Assembly: GCA_016808115.1 (NCBI GenBank)
Contig: JAEQBH010003858.1
Location: 62,001-126,000, forward strand
DNA length: 64,000 bases
DNA from: Tetrastigma voinierianum
Lineage: Eukaryota > Streptophyta > Magnoliopsida > Vitales > Vitaceae
Reading direction: 5' to 3'
The first letter of the stretch is position 1. Each line of letters opens with the position of its first letter. Under the pieces are notes generated by a model that had not been told where the DNA came from, ran no database searches, and saw only the letters and a program-made list of their open reading frames with translations. The translations under genes were made by a program, and so were the position numbers. Of the stretch, positions 23,030 to 33,359 are shown piece by piece.

Positions 23030-23250
23030 ATAAGTACCCGAAGGTACAATACAAAATAGGAGTGTCGTAAAGACCAAAGAGGAGGCCGAGCACCAATCAA
23101 GATGTGCCTCGCCACGCAACAGAGTGCCGTGAGCACCATCAGAGTGCCGAGCACTAATCAAACGTGGCTAACCACGCAACAGAGTGCCGTAGCACCATCA
23201 GGAGTGCCGAAGCACCAACAGGAGTGTCGAAGCACCAACAGGACGTCCAC
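23030..23250 (-). repeat. Mini-hairpin array in LTR C with CGAA and CGTA centres
   Basis: AGTACC-CGAA-GGTAC occurs at 23033-23047 and GTGC-CGAA-GCAC at 23204-23215. GTGC-CGTA-GCAC is near 23184, and a different stem, CGTGG-CTAA-CCACG, is at 23163-23176. Read in element sense the CGAA centres become UUCG and the CGTA centres UACG, both UNCG tetraloops closed by C-G. Confidence 0.8.
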
Positions 23251-24671
23251 TCATTCATTCTTCGGTCCTAGGTAGTCATAATGATCATATATCTTTTTAT
23301 ATATTCTTGTTCCTCTATGAATCATCTTTACTGCAGTCTGGAATCATGCCAATCGGATCGCCCAACCGTTATGGCATTTTCATGCCAACTAGTCGTTTAC
23401 CATTTTGCACTCGGGACTGTTTGTATACTATTTTTCCGGGGTCTTAACTTCATATTTTGACACTATGTCCTTATACTCCTTTAAGGATAAGGTGCTAAGG
23501 GTTCCTATTCCAACTGGAATCACCCACCGGAAAGCACTAACTCGAGTTACGTCCGAAACATCCCTGACTTCTATGTTCAAAGCTGGAACCAGAATTCGCT
23601 TAAAATATTAGTCCCACCCTTTGGCTAGCCCTTGGGCTATGAGTCAGAATTTGGAGATACTTATTAAATATATGGTTTGTTCTCCTTTAAGTCTATTTAA
23701 GTGGCCACTGAATCACCAACCTGATAAGAAATGAGTAGTTATACCAAAATACAAAAACTGGTCGAAATAGAAACCGTAACAAGTTGTACCGTATTAGCTC
23801 GTTGTACCTCGGTACAACTTTGGCCAAAATGACTAGGAACCGAAATTGTACCGGTACAAGCTCAAGCAAATTTGCAGATTAACTCCGAAAAATGCCTGTA
23901 ATGGGTATTTTCTCCCTTTACTACACTCATCATTAGATCACTCCTTAATGTATCATTCATCAAAAAACTAACATGAACCTCTCACAACTCCACAAACACT
24001 TTTAATTTGTAAAGAATCCTAGGATTCATACCAAAATTCACCCACCTCTAGCAAATCCTTGAATTGAAGGATTCCATATCCACTTCATTATCAAACGGCT
24101 TTTCAACCAAACTTCCTTAAATCTTGTTAAAAACAGCCGGTCACAAAACCCTAGAGGTGGGAATCAAATTAATGTTCAATGGAAACCCTAGCAATCCATA
24201 CTCAAGTAATTTTATATCAAAAATATGCTAAAATCCATAGTTTCCATACCAAGGTCGCTACATCCATACCTTGCTTGCTCCTCCTCCTTCCTTCTTCTTC
24301 TTCTCTCTCTTCTTCTTCTTCTCCCATCCGGTTCTTCTCCTCTTTCGAGACCACCTGCCTTAAATCCAGATTTTCTAGCCTTGTTTCCTCGTCTTTAATA
24401 TAAAAACCCATTGGTTAGCTTCTCTAATTGCAAAAGGTCCCTCCATGTTTAATTATTTGAATTCCAAGTTCCCAAATTGTATTCTTGGCCCCTATCTTCT
24501 TAATCCATGTCTTTTAGGCTCCTTTTGGATAAAATTACTTTATCCTAAACTTTATAATTTCAGTCTCTCATTTCTTGGTTTCAGATTTAACTCATGAAAC
24601 AAGCCTGCAATTATGCTTAGCAAAATACCCTAAACATGTCGAAACTAATTAGGTATATTTGGGGTGTTACA

Positions 24672-24972
24672 ATTCTCCCCCTTATAAGAATTTCGTCCTC
24701 GAAATTCATACTCTTTCATGTGCATGTTTTATATCAGGTCCTTTCTTTTCATGTCTTTTACAGAAGTTGGAGCGTGACTCTCACTTGAGCCAACCAAAAC
24801 TCCATCAGAACCACATCTCATGTCTTAATCTTTCAAAGCTGGATTGGTACTTATTCATTCTAGTCGATATACAGGACAAGGACATCCGCATTAGGCCAAC
24901 ACATTACTATGTAGGTACATCCTTAATCTGAGACTTATCCAGAAACGCCTAAACCTAGGCTCTGATACCACT
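24672..24972 (-). other. Internal domain of copy 2, with PPT and primer-binding site
   Basis: It is 301 bp. The left end ATTCTCCCCCTTATAAGAA is the complement of the polypurine tract, followed by the inverted pol tail TTCGTCCTCGAAATT. The right end GCTCTGATACCACT (24959-24972) is the complement of the initiator-Met PBS AGTGGTATCAGAGC. No open frame is shared with copy 1. Confidence 0.9.
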
Positions 24973-25364
24973 TGTCACGCCCCGAATCCCGGCCCGACCC
25001 GATTGGCGGATCCGAACCGGTTTCCGGGACGTGAGACCAAATATTGGGACTCTTTACCTGATTTTTTTAGGCCTTGTTTGGCCCTTAATATAAAACCCAT
25101 TTTGCTTAGTTTAATTGCAAAAGGTCCCTTCCATGTTTGACTATTTGAATTCCAAGTTCTAAATTGTATTTTGGCCCCCAATCTTCTTAATCCAGTCTTT
25201 AGGTTCCTTTTGGATACAAAAATTACAATTTTATCCTTAAATCTTATACTTCCTGATCTCTCGCTTTCCTGGGCTTTGATTTAACCTTTGAACAAATTTC
25301 AAATTATATACAAAATACCTCCTAAACACGCCGAAAAACGACTAAGATATTTCAGGCTGCTATT
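24973..25364 (-). repeat. LTR D of copy 2, internally deleted
   Basis: It begins TGTCACGCCCCGAATCCC and matches LTR C as far as the T-run at 25062-25068. It then jumps to sequence matching LTR C near 24380 (GCCTTGTTTGGCCCTTAATATAAAACCC). All hairpin arrays and the CT-rich tract are missing. It ends in a degraded AAGATATTTCAGGCTGCTATT. Confidence 0.85.
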
Positions 25365-27016
25365 GCACGACACCCATGCCCGTGGCTCGACTACCTCTCA
25401 GAACTTCATGAGTGTTCGCTTCCGCTTTTGGTTATAACTCTGTGTGTGGTCACCGGGCATCTCCGACTCGTGACCGCCTACATGCTTCTCGTGCTCGAAT
25501 TGCTCTCGGCCACAAGATAACGCCGATTCGCGCTGGTCGAAAGGTCCTCTAGTCCCTTACGCAAGTCGAATAAGTCGATGTTCTGTGCCCATCGAAGTTC
25601 AAGTCCACCACGGTCAAGCCCGAGGCCTTCAATCTCCTTCCACTATAAAAGTCTTCCGCTGGGCCCTTGTCATGGGAACCCACTAGGGGGAACTGCCCAC
25701 TGAGATGGTGTCTCTGGAAGCCCCTGAGTAGGAAACGAAACCTCGCACTCGCTGAGAAAGATAGCCATTGTCAAAGTTCCGGTTAGGGGCATCACTATCT
25801 TCCGTCCTCTCATATCCATAAATCAGATCGGGTTATGACTCCTATAGCTTCAGCTCGCATCCCATTCTCGGGTTTGCCGCAGGCAGAGGGTCCTCGAGTG
25901 GGGTCGCTGAGCACTCGCTGGCGATCACGCCATTACCGTCTGGAACCCGCCAACGAAGAAGGTTAAGTCGCCTTCTCGAAGGGAGGAAGAGGCGAGGAGG
26001 AAAGATCCGGAACCCCAAGTTGGCGGAGACGGGGATTCTTTACTTCACAATGCCGAGCTCGTGGCAGGCGCAGTCTCGTCTATTCTTAAGGACTCTGATC
26101 TTAAGAGGTCGGTTGTGTTGCCCGTTGATGAGGCTTTGGCCCTATCTCCGTGGGTCAGCCCGTAAGTTCCCCGACCTTATCATTTTTGACTTTATTTTCA
26201 GATGAGTCGAGCTTGCTGGATGTTGATTCTATATCGGAGTGTGTGGCTACTCATTTGAAGGGCTCGGGCCGTAAAGGCCAAAATAAACTAAGGTCATGCT
26301 GCGGTTTCGCTTATAAGGCGAGGGTGGCTTCCTCAAGATCCGAGCGAAATGAAGGCGAGGTCGTGTAACGATGACCGAGGGAAGCCATGAAGCTCAAGTC
26401 TGATCTGAAACATACCACTTCGGCTCGTGCCCGTGCCGAGGGTAAAGACGAGGCCCGAATAGCTTGAGAGCGACCGAAGGCGAGCTTCGGGAGGTTCGAT
26501 GATTTGGAGGGCCATGCCAACTAATTTGATGGAGGCTAGGAAGGGCCGCAGTCCGCCCAAGATGAACTTCGGGACATGGTTAGGGACGAAGCCAAGTCCC
26601 AAGGCAAGCTCGAGTCTAAGGAAGAGTCGCGATGCATCAAAGACGATCTTCGCGGATAAGACGACGCCGCTGGGCGAGGCCTGGCCGCCGAGGTTAACGA
26701 GGCGGCCACCGGTGGAACGCCCGAATGAGGAGGCCGCTGGCTGCGTGGGGATCTTCATCAGCAAATAAATTTAGTGGCTCAGCGAGACGAAGTTATTGGA
26801 AGACTGAGAGCTGAGGCTTCTAATTAATGGGTTTCTGGGTGGCTCACTTTTCAGAAGAAGGATGTTACTGCCTATTCCGGCCTGGACTTTAACTTTGACC
26901 TTCCCAAAGGATTTGAGGAGGATGAGGGGTCCTTCTCTCGCCGACATCCCGAGAGCCTGCACCCCGCTGAGGCCCACTCCCCTTCTTCACCGTCTGCTTC
27001 TCCTTCTGATGCCTAA
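25365..27016 (+). pseudogene. Antisense gene of Tat element 1, 3' part
   Basis: It continues the plus-strand gene beyond the nested element. Coding-like pieces include a charged, Arg/Glu/Ala-rich middle section (26340-26760) and an acidic, proline/serine-rich tail ending PSSPSASPSDA-stop at 27014-27016. Canonical splice signals occur in the same sense: GTAAGT at 26162 with TTTTATTTTCAG-like acceptor ending 26201, and a second acceptor ending 26854 preceded by a CTAAT-type branch word. Frameshifts prevent a single model. The minus-strand frames here (26333-26764 and others) are shadows. Function unknown. Confidence 0.55.
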
Positions 27017-27059
27017 TCTCCTGTGCACGTCTTCGCCTGCCCGATGTCGGCTTTTATAC

Positions 27060-27077
27060 TTTTTTTTTTTTTTTTGT
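27060..27077. repeat. T homopolymer after the antisense gene
   Basis: An uninterrupted T run lies about 45 bases past the antisense stop. Read lengths at such runs are unreliable. Confidence 0.9.
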
Positions 27078-27224
27078 TGTTGGGCCTGGGCCCCAAAACA
27101 TATGTAGCCTTGTCCTTGATGAATACTCATTTTTGCACCTCATTGTCGCCTATTTGCAGCTCTTTTAACGTTTTCTTAATTTGAATCGACTTCATTCGCA
27201 TGGTCTGGAATTTGGGCGCTCAGC

Positions 27225-27750
27225 CGAGATGTTGAGCCGCCGGAAATGCATTGGCTGATTTGCCTGAGCTGAAATGATTCCTAGGCTGCATGGTCTGTGT
27301 AGAATCAGAGAGCCGTCAATGCGAGCCGCTATAATTCGGCCTACCGATTTGCCTGAGCTGAAATGACTCCCAGGCCGCATGGCCTCGTAGAATCGCTGAA
27401 GCTCGCAATATGAATCGCTGGGTCTGGCCGGGCTGATTTCCGCCTGAGTCGAATCGATTCTCGTGCCAGGTGACCTATGCGTAATCGCTGGGCTCACAAT
27501 GTGGAACTGCTGGGCTTCGCCATCGATTTGCTTAAGTTGAAATGACTCTAGGTCGCATGGCCTGCGGTAGAACCGCCAGCCCATCAATGAAATGTCATTC
27601 TCGACCGACGGCTCGAAGTCGAACTGATTCCTCGTTACGGACTCGTGCAGAATCGCGGCTCGCCAATGTGAATTATTGCTCTTTCATCGATCTCGCTGAG
27701 TCCAACTGGATTCCTAGGCCGATGGCTTATACCGAGTAGGAGGAACTCAT
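27225..27750. repeat. About 80-bp tandem array in Tat element 1
   Basis: Units share GATTTGCCTGAGCTGAAATGA, TAGGCTGCATGGCCTG or close forms, and GTAGAATCGC. Around six units are recognisable, becoming degenerate rightwards. The array lies between the antisense gene and the 99-bp array. Confidence 0.8.
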
Positions 27751-28865
27751 CCATGAGTCGCTGGCTCCCGGGCGCCGCGGCCAGTGGCGATATACCGAGC
27801 CGATCCGACTCCCAGTAGCGTGACTGCGGCAGAGTAGACGAACTCACAAAGTGAGCTCGGGGCTCCGGCGCCGTGGCCAAGTGGCGATGTGTACTCGAGC
27901 CGATCTGACTCCCCCCGTAGCGTGACCTGTGCGCAGGTGACGAATCCAGTCAAAGTGAGTCATTGGCCCGGCAAATAAAAATGGAGCGTGGGCGATGCAA
28001 ATGAGCTGATCTCGACTCTCAGTAGCGACCAGGCAGAGTAGACGAACTCACAAAGGAGCTGGCTTGGCCCGGCGCCGTGGGCCGAGTGGCGATGTAGCCT
28101 GAGCTATTTGACTCTCGTAGCGTGACCGTACAAGAGTAGACGAACCTCGGGCCAAAGTGAGTTGTCGGGCTCCGGCGCCGTGGCCGAGTGGCGATGTAGC
28201 CCGAAATGATCCGACTCCCTCGTGTAGCTGACCGCGTAGACGAACTCTGCTAAAGTGAGTCACGGGCTCCGGTGTGTCAGGCCTAGTGGCGAGAGAAGCC
28301 CGGAAATGATCCGACTTCGTATCGCGACCAGGCAGTGTGACGAACTCACAAAGCCGAGTCACTCCAGCGCCGCGGGTCAGTGGCGATGTAGCCCGAGCCG
28401 ATCCGACTGTGTAGCGTGACCTGCAGGTGAGTAGACGAACTCGCCAAAGTGAGTCGGGCTTCGCGCCGTGGACCGAGTGGCGATGTAGCCTCAGCCGACC
28501 GACTCCGTAGCGTGACTCCGTGCAAAGTAGACGAACTCATCAAAGTGAGCCGCGGGCCCGGCGCGCCGCGGGCCGAAAGGGCGAGCGTAGCCCGAGCCGA
28601 TCCGACTCTCGTAGCGTGACTCGCGGCGCAGTAGACGAATCCCGCCAAAGTGAGCCGCGGCTCGCGCCGTGGGCCGAGCGGCGATGTAGCTCGAAAGCCG
28701 ATCTCGCCTCGTAGCTGGATCTGCAAGTAAGAGTAGACGAATCCAGTCAAAGTGAGTCATTGGCTTTCGCCAGGGTCGAGTGACAATGTAGCTCGAGTCG
28801 ACCACTCGTGTGAAGTGATTTGTGCGCAGTAGACGAACTCGCCAAAGTGAGTCACGGGCTTCGGG
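27750..28865. repeat. About 99-bp tandem array in Tat element 1, about 11 units
   Basis: The landmark GTAGACGAACTC recurs near 27834, 28038, 28136, 28236, 28431, 28527, 28631, 28733 and 28829, with damaged copies near 27936 and 28336, giving 96-104 bp spacing. Each unit also has GGCGCCGTGG, GAGTGGCGATGTAG and GATCCGACTC. GC content is far above the flanks. Long minus-strand frames (28346-28750, 28491-29057) are translated repeats. Confidence 0.9.
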
Positions 28866-29706
28866 AAGGCGCAACGCTTTATCAGCCGGGACACTGAGAA
28901 TTTGAAGCGCCATACACTTCCGAAAGCTAGCTCTTCTTATAAATGGCGGCTTCATTGCTATGGAGTTTATACTTGAATATCTTGGGCTTCTTCCGTGCGA
29001 ACGAAACCCTGGCGAGATGAAGGTCAAGTCTCGTCGGTTTTTGTCGGGATCCACCAAGATTCCAAGGTTTAGTTCTCGCTGGATCGATGCTTGTGGGAGT
29101 TGTGTTTTTCCTAGTTTCCTTTATGGGAGTCATGTTATTCTCATCTCCGTGCTTAGAATGCGCCCTGGGAGAGGGCTGCATTTCTCAAGGCGCCTTCTCC
29201 ATTTTCTCGTCTTTCCTCTCTTTCTCCTTCTCCTTCTCCTTCTTTTTCATCTTTTCTCTCCACACATCTCATTATCCCCTTTTGTTTATTCCGTACAAAC
29301 TCCTTCCATCCCTTTCTTGTTTCCTCCTCTTTCTTCCAAGACCAAGCTTCTCCCACTTTGCACAAACTCCTTTCCATCCCTTTCTTCTTCTTCTCCTCTT
29401 TTCCCACCTTTCCCGGCCCTTTTTTTTTTTTTTTCCTTTTTCTTCCCGGTTTTTTTGAGGGAACCCATGAATGTAGTGTCAAGATGTAATCGATGACACT
29501 ACCGGACAATAGAAGCAAATGTAACCCGATTGGAATAAAGAGAGAATTTCCCTTTTATGTCTATGAGCTTTCTCATTCTATTACATGTAATTTTTCTGAG
29601 CATTATATATCTGAGTTGTTTGTGACGTCTTAACAGAATAACTAGTAAATGGTCGAATCTTTAACTGAAAATTGATAAATCTCCATTTAAGATTACAAAC
29701 CAAGGT
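28866..29706. other. Spacer between tandem array and integrase end in Tat element 1
   Basis: It holds a plus-strand TATAAA (28938-28943) and a long pyrimidine-rich tract (29190-29455). The 178-residue plus frame and the minus-strand lysine/glutamate-rich frames are by-products of that tract. No domain is recognised. Tat element 2 has no equivalent of this spacer. Confidence 0.5.
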
Positions 29707-32700
29707 CTACTGATAAAAACGTTTAAGATGCTCCGTGATTCCGTGCATGTCAGAAAATTTTTCCCTCCTCCGCTTGGAGCTCAGAATTGCCCGGTCTGGA
29801 CGACTCGAGATATGATGTAAGGCCTTCCAAATAGCCCAATTTTCCATGTATTGATTCTTCCTTACCGCGAGCTTTAAGACCGCATCACCATATAGCTCCC
29901 TGGTTTGACTTTTCGTCAGAGTACTCGCCTTCTTTGGTATTCTTCTCAGACGCTTTAGAACTTGCTCAAGCCATCTTAAGAGATCCAAATTTAAAGTGAG
30001 AGCCTCACATTGTGCTCCACTATCGCAATTGATCCTGGGATTTAGTCCATCTCGACAGTGGCTACCGTCTCCACGCCGAAGGCTGTGGCGAAAGGGGTTT
30101 CTGGGTGGCCGACTTCTCAGTCATTCCAGAAGCCCATAGCACCTCTGTGGGAGGTATTCTACCCACTTTCCTTCAGATCTTCCACTTGGTCTTCAGAGCG
30201 GCCTCAAGGGTTCTGATAGACCTCGCCCGACCAAGTAGACTCCATGATGTTTCTGGGACGAAGTAATTCTTAATTCCGAGCTTGGCACAGAAATCTTTGA
30301 ATTTGGCGTTGTCGAATTATTTTCCGTTGTCTCGACACTGTGGCTCCCGATACCAAACTCTCGTGATATGATAGCTCGCCACACAAAATTGCGATCTTTG
30401 TCTCAGGATCGTGGCTGAGGCTCCCAAGCCCCGCCTATTTGGTGAAGTAATCCATCAGCATGATGATGAACTTACATCGACCCTTCCTAAGGGGCGAGGT
30501 CCTGCATGTCCAAACCCCACTGCTGGAAGGGCCAGGGGCTGGTGATTGACGCTGCGGTTCCTCCTCCCATGGGAGGCGTGAGATCTTGGCTTGCTCCTGG
30601 CAGATCTTGCATTTCTTGACTAGATCGGTTGCGTCTTTGAGTATTGTAGGCCAGTAGTATCCTTGTCTCAAAACCTTTCCTGCCAAGGCTCGAGCTCCGA
30701 TGTGATTTTCGCATATACCCTCGTGAACTTCCCTTAGCACGTATTCAATGTTTTTTCCCGCGATACACTTGAGGATTGGTGTGAAGAAACCTCGCCAGAT
30801 GTGCTTCCCTTATGATTAGTGAACCCGTGCACTGGGCCCTTATTTTAGCCGCTTCCTTCTCGGTCGCCGTAGACGTCCGCCCATTATAGTCCAGCGGTCC
30901 ATCCAACTCGTTTCGACTGACCGCAACCCCACATAGCGTAGGATCGATGTAGGCTCTCGCAGCATTCGGTTGCAAAATGACCTACCGAGGTCTTCCCGTA
31001 TAGTCAAGCCGCTTATTTTGCCAAGGCTGGCTCGAGTTCTCTCATTTGCATATGTCCGACTCGAACTCGTACCGAATTTTTTAATAACCAGACTTTAGAG
31101 ACAATAAGATCATCCTTCCACTTTTACCAGAGGTGTCTTCATTTGTCTTACTACAAGTCGAGTCGCCGTTAATTTAACCGGTCAACTTCCAAAGGAATGA
31201 GCGAGGTTGAGGCTCATATGACGGCCTCATATTCACTCAAGTTAGGAGCCTTGAACCCGAACTGAAAAGGTGATTTATGTCTATTCCTTCCTAGAGAGGT
31301 CAAGATTAGACTCTGCTCTCTCCCTCACAGGCGCTCAAGCCCATCTACAGAGAGTTTCCAGATGGGGAGGTCATTCGTTGCTTGAGCGTTCTGAGCATGT
31401 TCCGCCAGGGTGAACTCCATGATGAAGTCGGCTAAGACCTGCCCTTTTATCGCGGTTTTTGGTTTGTATCTGATGTCGAACTCACTCAAACTCTATGGCC
31501 CACTTCATCAACCTTCCTGAGACTTCCTCGGGGTTTGCGTAACACTTGCTTCATCGGGTATTCCTGCTATAATTTCATGGTTTGAGCCTCGAAGTAAGGG
31601 TGGAGTTTCCGAAGGCCGCTGCTACTGCGCTGCACTAGTTTCCTCCATCCTTGGGTATCTCTCCTCCGCTCCTCTCAAAGCCTCTACAAGTAATAGTAAA
31701 CCCAAGGCCAGATCTGCTTGTCTCTCGACTTTATGACAACACCGGCTGAGAAGTCCGATACGGCAAGGTATGGGTGAGGAGCCCCCTTCACACAGGACTA
31801 ACTAGAATGGGGGGGGAAGCTTAAATATGTTTCAGCTGAAAATGCTTCCCGCACCTTGCATCCCATCAAAGGCCTTCTTCAGACTGAAGAAAGGTCACAT
31901 TTATCACTTGCCCTAGATACGAATCGGCCTAAGGCATCAATCCTTCCCGTCAGGCGCTGAACTTCCTTTATGCTTGATGGCGAAGGCATGTCGAGTACAA
32001 CCTTTATCTTGTCTGGATTTGCTTCAATTCCTCGGTGGTTGACTATGAAACCCAGGAATTTCCAATGGAGACCAAGGCACACTTAGCTGGATTCAATTTC
32101 ATGTTGTAGTTTCTCAAGATCCGAACGCTCTGACAGAGGGCTATGGAGCCCAACCAAGTGGATTTTACCAAGATAGTCATCTATGCACACTTCCATAGTT
32201 GTGCCCTAACTCGGTTCAAACATCCGACATTCACCAACCTCGATATGTGGGCCTCATGCGCTTTTTTAGCCCGATCACACGACAAGAATAGAAGTTGTCT
32301 GCTACTGTGACTTAACGACACGCCTTTTCTCGTCACCGGGTCCATACTGACCGATTGTAGCCGAGAAGGCATCCCATAAAATGAGGAGTCTATACCGCTG
32401 CATCTAATATGAGGTCGATTCGCCAAGTAGAGGGAAACCGTCCTTCAAGTACGCTCTTATTGATCAATGAAGTCGGCGCAGAAGGCCGCATTCGCTTGGC
32501 CTTTTGACAAGTACGACATTGGCTAGCCATTCAGGTATCTTACTTCCCTAATCGCCTCCCGCCCAGGAGTCCGTTGACTTTGTTGATGGCTTTTTGCCTT
32601 TCTCGCCCGGCTTCTCCTTTTTGCTTGATCGCTTAAAGACGGGCCGACGCAACCTATGGGTGATTACCGTAGGATTAATTCCTCCCCATGTCCGCCCGTC

Positions 32701-33290
32701 CCATGCGAAGACGCCTCTGCTGGTCTTAAAATGATGGCGGTGGTTTTGAGGTCTTCCGCCAGTTTGTATCGGTACGGACGCTCGCTGTCACATCCAAACA
32801 CACGGCCCAGCTTTTCCGAGGGCTCCTGCCGAAAGTGAGTACCCGTCACGCATGTCAGCTCGTCCACCGATCTCGTTTGTCGAATCGCTTTTGTTTCATG
32901 GATGCTGAGTAGCATTCCCTAGCCACTCGCTGGTCTCCTCGAACCATTCCTACCCCGTTTACGGTAGGGAATTTGATCATCATGTGATATGCGGAAGGGA
33001 TGGCTTTTATTGCATTGAGAGAAGGTCTGCCCAGCAACATGTTATAAGCAGACGGGGCGTCTACGACGAGGAATCTTGCCGTAGTCGTCGCTTGGCATGG
33101 GGGATCTCCAATGAGCACAATTGTATCAGCCTTGAGGTATTACTCTTTCCCGAGAACCCCTCAGAGTGTGTGTGTTGACAGGTTCCTAGTTTTTCCTTCC
33201 GATGCCCATTTTAGTCAAAGGTCGACTAAGATGATATCGGCCGAACGCCTGCTGTCGATTAGCACCCGAAGGAACTGTTTTGTTGACCAC
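29707..33290 (-). pseudogene. pol of Tat element 1: protease, RT, RNase H, integrase
   Basis: In sense order: the protease region (33290-32855) has a damaged active site reading LIDSRRSADII where the family has D-[ST/G]-G, then the flap-side stretch YNMLLGRPSLN. RT (about 32700-31880) shows IPEWLANVVLVK, a CIDD box near 32170-32185 in place of YIDD, and the thumb-side KFLGFIVNHRGIEANPDK. RNase H has GQVLADFIMEFT near 31410-31465. Integrase has the HHCC zinc finger (EVHEGICENHIG, CKICQ; 30740-30590) and ends HLKRFYQ-stop at 29707. The domain order PR-RT-RH-IN and the ending are those of Tat elements. Many frameshifts divide it; it cannot encode one polyprotein as written. Confidence 0.9.
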
Positions 33291-33359
33291 AACCTGCGCA
33301 CTACCGGGGCAATCGCCATGAGGGTGTTGGCATCCCTCTGATCCAGCTCGAACGGAGGA

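Larger units (their letters stand above)
20918..24671 (-). repeat. LTR C of copy 2
   Basis: It starts TGTCACGCCCTCAATCCC and ends GGTATATTTGGGGTGTTACA. It is 3.75 kb, shorter than A and B mainly because the AGTACC array is shorter. It shares the T-run, ATACATTTACAGAGTCCC, CTACATGTAGTGAA, hairpin arrays, the TTATGGCATTTTCATGCCAAC block (near 23371) and the CT-rich tract (24280-24350). Frames 21444-21674, 21990-22370 and 24659-24931 are repeat or LTR sequence, not genes. Confidence 0.9.
20918..25364 (-). mobile_element. Non-autonomous large-LTR retrotransposon, copy 2 (nested in Tat element 1)
   Basis: The same design as 6131-15569: LTR C (20918-24671), 301-bp internal domain (24672-24972) and LTR D (24973 to about 25364). 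The internal domain is preserved at almost the same length in both copies, which argues that the tiny internal region belongs to the family and is not a one-off deletion. LTR D has lost about 3.4 kb. No clean target duplication is visible (left flank ATCGA; right flank near GCACG), and the right border is uncertain by several bases. It lies inside the antisense gene of Tat element 1, so it is younger than that element. Confidence 0.85.

Noticed and set aside
20918..25364. A clean 5-bp target duplication for the nested element
   Set aside because: The left flank ATCGA has no convincing match at the right border, which is itself degraded.
28491..29057. A 188-residue minus-strand frame
   Set aside because: Most of it is the 99-bp tandem repeat read through; the period is visible in the protein.
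28960..29496. A 178-residue plus-strand frame with hydrophobic stretches, possibly a membrane protein
   Set aside because: It translates a long CT-rich tract (Phe/Leu/Ser runs) inside Tat element 1; low complexity, no domain.
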